Origin: Coturnix japonica
Lineage: Eukaryota > Chordata > Aves > Galliformes > Phasianidae
Assembly: GCF_001577835.2 (NCBI RefSeq)
Contig: NC_029520.1
Coordinates: 51,891,483 to 51,955,482 of the forward strand
Direction of reading: 5' to 3'
DNA: 64,000 bases
In this document: piece by piece, positions 36,480 through 47,747 of the stretch
Position numbering within the stretch: position 1 is the first letter of the stretch
How the letters are laid out: the number at the start of each line of letters is the position of its first letter
Notes under the pieces: model-generated
The model's input: only the letters and a program-made list of their open reading frames with translations
The model's database searches: none
What the model was told of the DNA's origin: nothing
Program-made: the position numbers and the translations under genes

Positions 36480-36534
36480 ATAGGGTTGGGCTGGAGAGGT
36501 TCCTTCCAACCCCTACAATTCTGTGGTTCTATAT
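36480..36534 (+). mobile_element. CR1 LINE terminal scrap
   Basis: 'agggttgggctggagaggtt', 'ccttccaacccctacaattc' and 'tgtggttctat'. It is the only CR1 trace between 32.1 and 42.1 kb. Confidence 0.8.
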
Positions 36535-39328
36535 GGAACATCCCAAACAGAGCAAGAATGTCCTTCTAGAGTGTTTCATGCCATTCCCAGTCAAGAAAAG
36601 GTCTAAACAACAGGAGAGAATATCTGCAAGCTCCTTCCTTTCCTCACAATACAGGTAGGGGGGTTGGCAGTGCTTCCTTATTATTCTTCCTCTGCTTATG
36701 CAGTGCCTCTGCTACTGCTAGCCTCCAACAGCATCCCACGCATTCCAAGTGTCTGTGCCATGCTGTGTTGTGTGGTGTCATGCCTTCCTGTCTCATTCCT
36801 GTTCTGTGTCCCAGTGGTTGAACAACAAGCAATGGGAAAAGACTTGATCTGCTGTGTCACCATGGGAAAGCAGGAGTGTATACAGTGCTTCATCTGTATC
36901 CCACAGCTATAAGTGAGGGTATTCAAAGAGAAAGCGAGAAGGGAAGAGAGCAAAGGAGTCTCTAAATAAACTCCTGTGTGTGTGTATGGTACCTAAATCA
37001 AAACAGATGCTCTGACATGACTACCTCAGTGAGGACTTGTAAAAGATTTCAGGCAAGAAAGGGTCTTCTACCCATGGAAGACAAAGGGCTTGGGGAAAAC
37101 TTTGTCCCAGACTACTTGAAATCCATTTTAATGTCAGAGTTAACAATTTGGAGCGGGAAGGACTGGAGGTGAAATCTGACTATCAAGCTGACTGCGGTGA
37201 TCAAGCAAACACTAAAGAAGAAGGGTTTTGTACAGAGCCTCTTCTCTTTGGAGAAAATGTTTCACACAGCCCCATGTGGAAGGATAAACTCCTGGGTGGA
37301 TAAAGAGAGACCAGCAGCTTCCAGTGATTTTATTACAATCCTTAGTAGATTGGAGGCAGTTTTTTCTGCCTCAGCAATTGATATTATTATGCACTAAATG
37401 ACATCTCAGTCTGCTTTCTGATCTCTCTGCCAGGGGATGCTTTAATGGATTTCAGTCACTTTTCCCCCCGTTGTATATTACCTTATTACATTTTTCCATA
37501 TTGTACTGAAAAGCCCACCTGAGCTTCATGGAGGCCTTTTAAAATCTCCTTTCTTATTCCACATTTCACAGAATTAAACAGTTCATTTTGACCTCCACTA
37601 GAATTCATCTTGATAATGTTTAGTAACAAGTCAAGGCTTGTGAGAAGAATAAAGTGCAAGGTATTTTTTTTTCTTGTTTAATAAAGCTTCTGATGAGGAG
37701 AGGAAAATAGAGAAGTTTTCAGGCATTTAATCCTTTATGTCTAAACTAGAAGATTAGTTTTCAAAGCTAAATGCAGGTTGAGAGTAATTGTTCTGAGTTC
37801 GATGAGATCTGTTGACAGCAGCCTTGACTTCAGGCAGGCGGCCTCGTTGGGTAGACCAACCAGCTCATCAGAGTGAAGGTATTAATGGAGTCAGCCCTAT
37901 GAAGGGGCTGAAAGCAGAAGCAAAGGCTGTGTGCTGCAGTGTTCAAATCTGGGGTGACGTACCATCCATTAAGTGCTCTGTGTTTGAATCAGACTGTGCT
38001 TAACTCAGAAGGACTCCATGATGATTTTTCTCTGTGCTTAAATGAAGACGGAAACTTAAGTGTTTAGTTAGATGGGGAGTGTTCACATAACTAAAGATTT
38101 TAGACCTCAAGCGAAAACAAAAAAATTAAAGAAAAAGTACTTAAGCACATATTCAATTCCCAGATCAGACCTTGACATTTACTAGCTGGCACATAGGAAC
38201 TCAGCACTGAATATGTCCTAATTGCAAATATCAAAATAGTCATAAAGGCAGAACAGTGAGAGCAATAACCTTTCCCAGGGTAAGTGTAGATGCTCTACTT
38301 GCCTGCACTCTCTCAGTGCCCTGTTATGAAGCATCATTTAGAGTATTATGGGGCAATCACTATGGGACCTCTTCTAATGAAATTAAAACCATAGGCAAAA
38401 CAGATTCTCATCTCAACAACCTTAATTTTGCATGGATACGTGCTGGTGTGTCTTCTTGCCTTTTACCAATACTGATATATTTTTTTTGTCAACTCTTTTG
38501 CTTTTAGGTCAAAAAATGTGCTGGATGTCTAGAATGTTCTGGGATCAGAAGAGAGACAAGATCTGATACAAGATAATGGAAATACCTCACCTACTGGGTT
38601 GTACTACTTCTCCCCTAGTGGTTACTTCAGAGAGCAGGAGATGGCTGTAATTTCAGGGTTAGTGTTTCAATGGCTATTTCAAGCAATGTCTTCAAAAGCA
38701 GAAAGATGATAGTGTGTACCTTTCCTGTTCTGTCCACCCATCATTTAGCACAGTTATTGCAGGGACATGGACAAGGGCCCTGACCTTGCAGGGAAAGGCC
38801 AGCACACTAACTAGGTAAAGAAATGGCAAATGAGCAGGTCAGCATTCCAGGTGGAATATCAAAGAGAAAGTTACAACAGTGGCTTTAATTCAGGGCTTTG
38901 TATGGTATGTGTAGTCCCTTACTCTCCATCTCTCTTACTGTCACAAGTGCCTTCACTTAGGGATAAACTATTGCACAACCATTCATGTTAATTTTGCATG
39001 CATTCGGCCAAGCAGCAGGTGCATAGTGCCATGTTTGTGCTTCAAAACCCAAGTATCTGGCAATAGTCTCAGCAATTCTTTTTTGGCATCCCTTTTAAGC
39101 AGAGCAGTACCCGTGGGCACAGACTACTACCATTTCACCCAGAGCTGGTGCTGACAGAGGGAAAGGATTTGAGTTGCTCCAACATGGAATCCAGCTCTTC
39201 TTCTAAACTATGCAGGGTTTATTCCCTTATAATTGTATAGACTAACCCATCCCTGAAATGGAGACAATCTGTGTATTAGGATGAAAATGATGCTGCAGAA
39301 CCCACCTTTTCACCAGGAACAGCTTTCT

Positions 39329-39355
39329 CCCCCCCCCCCTCCCCCCCAAAAAAAA
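39329..39355. repeat. C11-T-C7-A8 tract (G-quadruplex-prone minus strand)
   Basis: Plus strand C11 T C7 A8. The minus strand has G7 and G11 one base apart, enough for four or more GGG tracts. Exact run lengths in such tracts are prone to sequencing error. Confidence 0.85.
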
Positions 39356-39537
39356 TGTTGCCATAGTTACCCTGAGATGAAGACCTGTAAAAGTGGTGGC
39401 ACCTTTAATCAATCAAAATCAGAAGATCCCTTGAGGACTTAATTATATGTTTAGGTTGACTGAACCTGTCATTTTTCAGATTATTTTCCCTGATGCTGTC
39501 ACTTGGAATAGCCTGTGTTTCCAAGTGTCATTCTCAG

Positions 39538-39719
39538 ACCGAAGTGATGCACATGAGACAGAGGAAGGCCAGGTTATCTCAGCACTGGCTTCCAGCAAAG
39601 CTTCAGCAGCACAGCCTCCTCCTGCCCCACCAGCTGGCTTGGCCACAGAAGAGTCAACCCTGAATGGACCTGAATGTGAAGAGTTTATGCATTACTTCTC
39701 CTATTCACAAATAAACTGA
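39538..39719 (+). other. Weak candidate terminal exon
   Basis: A pyrimidine-rich stretch ends in TTCTCAG at 39531-39537 (acceptor-like). An open frame then codes for about 59 residues, including EEGQVISALASS and AAQPPPAPPAG, and ends at TGA 39717-39719. AATAAA lies at 39710-39715, overlapping the end of the frame. Low-complexity A/S/P composition and the lack of any recognised family or upstream exon make chance more likely than a gene. Confidence 0.15.
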
Positions 39720-40233
39720 ATGTTTGACCCAACTCATTGGAAGAGAAGTGGCAGATGGGTGATGCTCATACACACAATTATTATAAGGACAACCAGTTAC
39801 CTATCAGTGATGGAAAGATGTATTCCTAGGGATTAAAAGGGAGATGTGAATTGTTGAGACGTGGGTGTTTATTTGGATACAGTTTTGTCAGGATGAATTC
39901 AGAGTCGTGCAAGTGCACACAGCATCTTAAAGCTGGAACTTTTTCTAAAGACTAGGCATGCTGATTTGCTGCATTTTAGTGGTGTTATCAAGATAAAATG
40001 CAATTTAAGTAATATAACTAATTCAATCCAAGCAGTGTTATTCTACTAATTCAAAGACAAGGTTGATTTTAGGTCCCCTTCCACTCATCTTTTCTCACAT
40101 CAGGACGCTCTGTTATTCGTAACCAATCAACAACTTATTCATTCATCTAGAAGCACACGCATGTATAATCAGCCTTTCATCAGGATCCAATTACGCTTCA
40201 TGAAATATTTTCAGTGAATACTAAAATTACTGA

Positions 40234-40248
40234 CCCCCCCAAAAAAAA
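40234..40248. repeat. C7A8 tract
   Basis: The same 15 bases (CCCCCCCAAAAAAAA) as at 39341-39355, about 0.9 kb away. Flanks differ. Confidence 0.8.
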
Positions 40249-40649
40249 TTCCCTGTGGAATTTTTCAAACAGGATGCCAGAAGTCCTGACCTGGCTTAAC
40301 CAACAGCTCCTTTGGAAGTTAACAGGCAGATCAGCACTTGCTTGGACAGTTCATTTATTAGGCATCTATATGTGTCCCAATGGGCCACGAATGTTATCAC
40401 TTGTGGGAGGTGTTTGCTTCTTTCCATTCTGCATAAAGAAAGAGTAAATGATGATTTAAACTAGATATCTGTCTGGTAGGTTGCCAAAATTGCATGAGAT
40501 ACCTCTTTTTTCTTTCTCTTTTTCCTTTCGTTTCTATTATTGATATTATTTTCTTTTTAACTGCTCTTAAATATGACTAAATTCCACACAGTAATTTATT
40601 TGGAAATGTATTTATGGAGAAGGGGAGAAATGAACATTCATAGGATATC

Positions 40650-40700
40650 CCAGAGCCAGGAAGATGTAGGTTCATATCCCTGCCTCGTAAGTAGAGACTA
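40650..40700 (+). repeat. Possible ancient tRNA-derived SINE (MIR-like) patch
   Basis: CAGAGCCAGG is followed by GGTTCATATCC at 40669-40679 (one mismatch to the Pol III B box) and CCTGCCTCGTAAGTAGAGAC. This loosely follows the MIR order around its B box. Too short and diverged to be sure. Confidence 0.2.
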
Positions 40701-41154
40701 GATTTGAAAATGAGCTTAACTCTAATTAGGCAACTAATTACTTAGCTAGAGGGGCTTCTCAAGATGAGCAGTCACTTTTGTTGACATTGCTTCAGGTTGT
40801 ATGGAATATTTAATACCTGATCATCAGGACAAAGTGAGTACGGCTGCTCTCCAAGGTGTAGGTTCAACCACTGCTCCAGGAAGGGGCTTCCTATGCCGGT
40901 TTGCATATTCTCATGGATTAGAAGGATTTACTGCTTGTGAGCATGAATACTCTCATTTACTGAACACCATCTAAACTAACAGCTCATGCTTTTCTGGGAG
41001 ATAAGGGCTCAGTTCCTACTAGACAGGAAAGGAACCTATGGAATCTCCATGACTGTGTTGTGGGTGAAGCCAGTGCTCCATTTTTGAGCGTGAATCTGCA
41101 CTTCTCATGTCTCAAGGCAAAGAAAGCAAGGTGTTTTTAGATTCTCTTAGAGGG

Positions 41155-41180
41155 AAAATAAATAAATAAATAAATAAATA
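41155..41180 (+). repeat. (AAAT)n microsatellite
   Basis: About six and a half AAAT units without interruption. Confidence 0.9.
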
Positions 41181-42140
41181 GATGAAGTAGGAAGCTCTGA
41201 TTGGTCTAAATGGACTTTTTGATTCCCATTTCTCAATTTCACTGCTAGAAGTAGAAACACCAGAGGTCTGTACAGGGGAGACAGCAATGATGTCTCACTC
41301 ACCAAGCCCATGGTCCTCAGAGCCACCAGCACAGTGATGCCATATTCTGACATAAAAGCTCATCCTTCTCCAGATCTCCTTGGGTCACCTTGGGTGCCCA
41401 ATGGTGACAACTGTCCACCATTAGAGAAATTCAGCCAGGAACACTGGTTTTGTGTCTAGGATGGCAATGGATATGGCAGCAGCTCACAGGGCTCTGACAA
41501 CCTATTTGTCACATTGAGTTTGGTGGCCTGAGGACAGTCACCTGCTGTATGCAGCCTCACTTTCCCCAGTGCTCCCAGACCTTCCTTACTCCACCCTCCA
41601 TCGTTCGCCTGCTGCAGCTCGCATCCAGTACATTTATCTTTGTATTTCAAATCCGTGACTTCTTTTGAGCTCATTTATCTTTTGATATTCTCTTTGTTTC
41701 TCATGGTGTATCATTCTTTTCATCCAAAGAGTCACAACCAACTTCCTATTGCTCAACCAATTCTGGAGGAACTTCTCCAGGCCTTCTCTGATTCTGCAGT
41801 GATCTCACACCGTGAGAATATGGGGTGCTTTCTCAACAGTATCAGTGTTTGGGAGTTTTGATCCATCTGCTTTGATTTCTAGGTCCAGGACATTGCTCAG
41901 TCATTGGTTTTCATAATCTCCTGCAAGATTGTTAAAGTTATATGTAAGGTCAGCCACCCCCTTAGTAGGGCTCAGGAGGGCATGGGTAGCATTATCTTGA
42001 AAAGCTGATACTTTTCATGTTAGGCACCTAAGAAGTATTATTTACCTACAGGAAACAGGAGTCTTCAAATTGAGAGTTGCCTGTAGAGTGGAGAGGTGGG
42101 AGAAAATTGAGCAAATTTGCAAGATTTGCTAGATAAAATA

Positions 42141-42233
42141 GTCTGATGGTTGGCAACCCTGCACATAGCAGGGGGTTGAAACTGGATGATCATCATGGTC
42201 CTTTTCAACCCAGGCCATTTTGTGATTCTATGA
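42141..42233 (+). mobile_element. CR1 LINE 3' tail, group b
   Basis: 'ctgatggttggcaaccctgc', 'acatagcagggggttgaaac' and a tail 'attttgtgattctatga'. About 93 bases. Confidence 0.95.
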
Positions 42234-43000
42234 AATCTGGATTTTGTAGATGCTACAACATTTCAACTTTGAAATTACAGCATATTAAAAATACAGTCTA
42301 CATACCTGCAATCTTAATTCCCTCCAAGGATATCTATCCAATGCTATGTTGTATTTCAGTCTGAGTTACCTGGAAGGCACTCGCAAGAAACGTAGTTTTC
42401 AATACAGCTTGCTTATATCTTTTTAGTCAATGGACCTCCTGAGCTTGGATGTTCACATAGCCTGCCATTGCCTCTGTCTGTTCTATGCTGAAGCTTCATC
42501 TGAAAGAGGCACTGAGGTGATTTCTAAAATCCTGGTTGTCATGGAGATAGAAACAGGTTGACCGCCTCCTGGCTACATAAGGAGAGAGCAGCTTCTTACC
42601 TACCAAGAGATATTTCAAAGACTTTATACAACCATATGCCTGACATGGAAATACTCTTTATCATGGAGGGTAGTGAAAGCTTAACTGTCATTTGCTCCTG
42701 CAGTACAAAAGCACTCTCTAAAAACTAAAAAATAAAAAAGCTTCCTTTCCCTCATTCAGCACTCTTAACAAGTTAGATTATTGCAGAGGAAAGAGATAAC
42801 CCCAACATGTTTATCTGCTTGATAATGAAAATTTAGTCAAGCTGCAAAGAATTTCATCAGGAAGCCTGAGTTCCTAAGTGTCACATAGAGAACCAGCAGA
42901 GATGTCCATGTAAAAACCCAGACTCCTCCCTCTGTACTAAAGCCCACCTCACATGTTCCAAAAAATCTAATGGAAGGAGCCAATAGAATCATTAAGGCTG

Positions 43001-43026
43001 AAAATAAATAAATAAATAAATAAAAA
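43001..43026 (+). repeat. (AAAT)n microsatellite
   Basis: About six AAAT units. The 17 bases to its left (tagaatcattaaggctg) resemble a CR1 end on the minus strand but are too few to call. Confidence 0.9.
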
Positions 43027-43083
43027 CCAAAAGCATTTTTTCTTGTTATTTTCCAACCCTGCTTTGCAGTGGGACTGCCTTAG

Positions 43084-43164
43084 GTGTCACAAGGCAAGGT
43101 ACTGACAGAGCCCAACAGTTCTCATGGACAGGTACCATCCCATGTGTCACAAGGCTGGATACTG
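43084..43164 (+). repeat. Spaced direct repeat, 60-base interval
   Basis: GTGTCACAAGGCAAGGTACTG at 43084 recurs as GTGTCACAAGGCTGGATACTG at 43144. The bases between do not repeat further. Confidence 0.5.
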
Positions 43165-43467
43165 CAGCCTTAGGCTGAAATCAACTTCATGGCACCTCAG
43201 GAAAGGGCCCTTCTGAGCATGGAACGTTCGGAGTCTCCTCATTTCTGACAGCAGCTTGCACTGCAGTTAAGCCAGCAGAAGCCAGAGGTCTGTGAGAGCT
43301 GATCCCCTGAGCACCTCGTGTTGGTCCCAGCAGACACAGCTCCTTAGCAGTGTGAGTGCAGGCCCCAGAACGCTACCTGCCAGGTTTTGATGTTACCAGC
43401 ACTGCACTTTCTTTGATCAACTGCAAAAGAAAATGTTCCTGCCTTCTGCAGCAGCCAGGAGGATCCA

Positions 43468-43567
43468 TACTTTAACAACTGAAAGCAACCTATACTTTGC
43501 TAACTGAAAGCAACCCATACTTTAATGAGTCAAAGCAACCCGTACTTTAAAATGTGAAAGCAACTCC
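43468..43567 (+). repeat. 25-bp minisatellite, four tandem units
   Basis: Four head-to-tail 25-base units start at 43468, 43493, 43518 and 43543. Each opens with TACTTT and carries AAAGCAAC near its end. Units 1 and 2 differ at only a few bases, while units 3 and 4 vary in the middle. No frame runs through all units. Confidence 0.92.
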
Positions 43568-44431
43568 TGAACAAATGCGCAGTTCTTCCATATGGATGAA
43601 AAGATGTGCACTGAATACCAGGCACCTACTGATAAATTACTGTGCTAGTTACAGCATAGTAGCAGCCTCTTGCCAGCTGCTGAACCACTTGAGCCTTAAC
43701 TGCACTCAGTTATTATCCCCAAACCCTCGTTTCCCAGCCAAGATCCTTCTCTGCTCTCCCTCCTGCCATCATTATTATTAGTGACTCATCTTAGTGAAGA
43801 CTGATCCTTCCTGGCTGATGTGAGAGCCTCAGCTGCAAGGGCCAAGGGAACTTCAGTGCAAGAACTCGAGGCAGCGTTGAAATATCACAGTGGGGAAGGC
43901 AGGCAGAGATAAGTAAGGAGAAATAGAAAAGAGAGATAGAAAAGAGCCAGGGAGAGACAGAGTTTCAGTGCTCCGCAATTGGGAATCCGGATCAACTGGT
44001 GTCCAGTTTACACCCCTCGGTGTATGGTCGGTCTGACAGGTGTGTGCTGAGGTTTCAGTGACATTTTTGAGATGCAGATAGCTCTTCTGGCACTGCGAGT
44101 GCTAATTGCATGTTGCATTTGGTACGGAGCCTTTTCTTTTGCTTGGCCACCTCAGCTACTGCAACAAACTCTGTTGCAGAGGCCAGGAGAGAAGAGAGGG
44201 ATTTCTCTGCTAATTGCAGGGGAAAAACCTTTTCCCAGGTGAAACAGAATCTCATGTTTCCAAAAGTTTGGAATCTCTGGTGAAAATAAGAGATGTTTTC
44301 ATGTTTATAAGATTGAGTTAATGTAACTATCTCTCTCCGCATAAAATTGCAGAATGATATACTGGAGAAATGAAAGGAACAATAAAAGTGGAACAAAAGC
44401 AGATGGAGAAATGGTTGAAGTGATTAATTGT

Positions 44432-44530
44432 GAATCAAGGAGTGGCAATTCATTTGCGCATGCAATCTGCAATTTGCATAATCCTATACTGAGAGCCAAA
44501 TTGTTCAACTATTATGCATATTCATGCTTG
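44432..44530. promoter_or_regulatory. Candidate POU/octamer motif cluster
   Basis: A perfect octamer ATTTGCAT lies at 44472-44479, with a near-octamer ATTTGCGCATGCAA just left of it. ATGCATATTCAT at 44514-44525 is close to the palindromic POU dimer site ATGCATATGCAT. TGATTAATTG lies at 44421-44430. This fits an enhancer bound by POU and homeodomain factors, on motif evidence only. Confidence 0.2.
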
Positions 44531-44735
44531 ATTCAGGCAAACACTCAACTTCTTTGGGATCTGAGCACCTGCTTATGAGATTTTGCTGAATAGAGCTGGG
44601 ATAATTTATGTGCCTAAAGTAAAGCATATCAGTTGCTGAAAGAACTGTGATTTGTGGTGGTGTTTGGAGGAAGACAGCATCTGATCTGACCATCCTCGTG
44701 GCGAATCAAATGAACATGTCCCAGTTTCTCCTTTA

Positions 44736-45065
44736 ATCATAGGATCATAGAATCACCAAGGTTGGACAAAACCTCTAAGATCACACAGTCCAACCATCCA
44801 CCTATAAGCAATATTTCACACTAAACAGTGTCCCTCACTACAACATCCAAATGTTTCTTTAACACCTCCAGGGTCAGTGACTCCACCACTCCCTGCGCAG
44901 CACATTCAGGCACATGAGTACTCTTTCAGAGAAGTTTTTCCTAATGCCCAACCTGAATCTCCCCTGGAGCAATTTGAGGCTATTCCCTCTCATTCTATTT
45001 CTAGTTACATGGGAGAAGAGGCTGACTCCCACCTCACCACAACCTCCCTTCAGGTAGTTGTTTGC
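44736..45065 (-). mobile_element. CR1 LINE 3' fragment, group c, long
   Basis: About 330 bases: 'catagaatcaccaaggttgg', 'aaaacctctaagatcacac', 'cattcaggcacatgagtac', 'agagaagtttttcctaatgc' and 'ttcaggtagttg'. The right end fades near 45065. The minus strand still encodes part of the ORF2 C-terminal region ([16 protein letters not shown]). Confidence 0.95.
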
Positions 45066-47478
45066 CACAGGTAGAGGAGTGAGGAAAGGAGGCTGAAGCA
45101 GGATGCCTTCACTTCTTTCTCTAAAGCACAATCAAGTACTGCTGAGTGAGAAGTAGGAATACACTTCCCAAATCAAAACCTCTATCCATCCTGCAATCCC
45201 TGTCTTAGCCATGAAGCATCAACCTTCATGCAACAGTGCTTGCTAAATCTCACTATGGTTCACTTTTGACTTTAAATGAGAGAGACGCTGAACTGAAAGC
45301 AATATTTAAGATGCACTTCATCCAGGAACTAAAGTATGGTTCCCAATTTCATCACCGTATTTCAGTGCAATTAGGGAAAACATGATGCATAGCAGTCAGT
45401 TACTGAGCTGGAAAGTAGAAGGCTATGGGAATGGCAGAATACAATGAGGGCAAATTTGCATCATCTGTGGGTAAAAAATAAATGCTCTAGTTTACCCCTT
45501 GTACAACATGATATGTTCAATTAAAGTATGACTGCTAAACCAAAAATACCCTTTGGTTTTTGAAACTTTGGTTCCTGGGGGCTTCTTTTACTGAAGGGAA
45601 TGAGGTTTTGGAAATCCTAATCCATTGATCTCGATGGACCATACAGCATGGATTGCCCCTCTGCTGCTGACTGCTTTATCTGCACGGGTATTGCTCTTGT
45701 TAACTATGTTAGACGTAGCAGTACAGAATGCTACTTTTATAACACACACGAGATGTGTGTAGCAGTGTTTGGACTCCTGAAGGGTTGAGTGCATCTGAAA
45801 TATTCTGAGCTGGTAATAATGTCATCAGTCCATGTGGAGGTACAAGGTGGGTACAAATGAGGCAGCTGCAAATGGCCATGCCCAGTATTCAACATAGGAC
45901 ACTATGCTACCTCCTCTTAATTCTCCGTTCAAATCTAAGCCAGTAATCTGACCACAAAGTTTGCAGCAGGTTACAAGGGCCTCATCTCTGTCTTGCAGCA
46001 TCACGAGCTGATGAAACCATGCCATGAGACCTTGGCTGATTTCGAGGAGTCAAATGAGGGATTTAGAGCTTCTGAGTGCCAAGAAAAAAACAACCAGTGA
46101 ATAAATTGCCCCGTAGTTCATTTTTGTGCCAGTGCATAATTATTCCCTACATATTCTCCATGATACATTGACTAGCCAACACTGTCATATGGTTGTTTTT
46201 TTCCCCCCATTTATCTTGAGCATCTTCTCACCAATTCTCTTCTGTATCTTTTCCACAGCCTGCTTGTCAGAAAGGAGTTTCCGTCCGCCCTGACTGTTCC
46301 CCATAGGGTATTACTGCTTAAACCTGCTTTCAGCAGATGACTGCTTCTGCAGCCCATCTTCACGTGTTCCTTTGTACGTCCCTCCACCTGCCCTGAAAAA
46401 AAGGATCCATAAAGTCATTTTGCTTTTTCCTGGAAAATAATGCAGAGTTGTGTATTACCGGTGCCTCAGCTCTTTAGCATTTCTCTCTCCAGTGCATTTG
46501 GGAGTGTCAGAATTCAAAACACAATAAGTCCTAAGATAAATGGGAAGATCCCTCCCCACAACTCTTGGTTTTCCCTCTCCTTCTTAAGGCTTAGGCCTTG
46601 AATTAATATATTTGTAGAAAAACCTGAAGAAAAACAGCTGCCTGATGCACAGCCACAGGGTCATTGGCACCCAAGAGTGGGGAGCTCTGTGAAAGGAACA
46701 CATTGATGGTCATCGCTAGAATATTCTTTGGGAGCTGTGAGCCTGGTTAACATCAACACACCTTGCTATCTGAGTGCATGGAAATGGCAGCACTGATTGT
46801 CTGACACTTATGATTAAGTGCTTACTCTGAACTACTTGTGGTTTTGTCTTTTATTTTACATTTGTCTGAAACTTTTGCAAATTAGTTAATGGACATTTTC
46901 AACCATCACATCTGTTTATAAGACATTAGTAACACTGGGCTGTGATCTTTTCAGTATTATCTTTACAAACATTTTGATTCTGGTGATATTATTGAAATAC
47001 TAATCAATAAAACAAGTCATACAATATGCATTATCATGAAGTTAACAATCAATTACTGTTGCTTAAACAACACATGCGTATTATTTATTTTATGGATTAA
47101 ACAGGGGCAAGGTAATACTTCTGGATAAGCTGCCCCTGACATTTGTGCTTTATCTTGTTTCAAAGCCAGAAAGATCAGCTGTAAATAAAAGAACAGAGCA
47201 AGAATTGGCTTTTGTTAGAAAATGTAATCCTCGATTCCTAACAAAGGATGCTGAATGGATATTCTGCCAATATCTGGCATTTTCTGTAATCTTAATAATT
47301 CTATGAGGCTGTTGAAAGGATGAAGCCAATTAAAGAATCTGTATGCAAATGGTTTTTGAAAGTAAGTAGGGCTAGCTGTTGATACAGCCAGATGGAGTTG
47401 GGGAGCCTGTGTCTAAATGCCACCAGGTTGCTACGAGACCTGGACTTGTCTCTGGTGTTGCCTTGGAAGATTCTTTCA
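45066..47478. other. Unique AT-rich spacer
   Basis: 2.4 kb with no repeat or gene recognised. Short frames at 45588-46025 on the minus strand have no recognised family. Confidence 0.55.
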
Positions 47479-47747
47479 TCACATGAGGTTTAGGTTGGAT
47501 CTTAGGAGGAAGTTTTTCACCCAGAGGGTGGTGACGCACTGGCACAGGTTGCCCAAGGAGGCTGTGGATGCCCCATCCCTGCAGGCATTCAAGGCCAGGC
47601 TGGATGTGGCTCTGGGCAGCCTGGGCTGCTGGTTGGTGACCCCGCACATAGCAAAGGACATGGGCAGTGGACAGGATGCAGGCAAATGGGGTTGTCTTGG
47701 GGATCATGGAGGTCTTTTCCAACTTGATTGATTCTAGGATTCTTTGA
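47479..47747 (+). mobile_element. CR1 LINE 3' fragment with ORF2 C-terminal remnant, group b
   Basis: Nearly the same sequence as the inverse of the 19398 copy: 'ggttggatcttaggaggaag', 'cagagggtggtgacgcactg', 'ccctgcaggcattcaaggcc'. The plus frame encodes [19 protein letters not shown]. After 'ccccgcacatagca' a 30-odd-base stretch unlike other copies (containing 'gacatgggcagtggacagg') precedes the tail. Confidence 0.95.

Larger units (their letters stand above)
36535..42140. other. Longest CR1-free stretch in the window
   Basis: 5.6 kb without a CR1 copy. It holds the C/A tracts at 39329-39355 and 40234-40248, a weak exon-like frame at 39538-39719, a faint tRNA-SINE-like patch at 40650-40700, a pyrimidine-rich block near 40503-40560 and an (AAAT)n run at 41155-41180. 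No gene recognised. Confidence 0.5.
42234..44735. other. Spacer with a distinct composition island
   Basis: 42234-43000 is plain AT-rich DNA. From about 43030 to 44060 CpG and GC rise, and the block contains a 60-base spaced echo, the 25-bp minisatellite, a purine-rich stretch at 43890-43965 and a small hairpin (TACACC-CCTC-GGTGTA, 44009-44024). No open frame is convincing. Confidence 0.5.

Noticed and set aside
42984-43000. CR1-like stub before the (AAAT)n run
   Set aside because: Only 17 bases match a CR1 end, too short to separate from chance.
47417-47731. 104-codon frame as a host gene
   Set aside because: It is the CR1 ORF2 C-terminal remnant, not a host gene.
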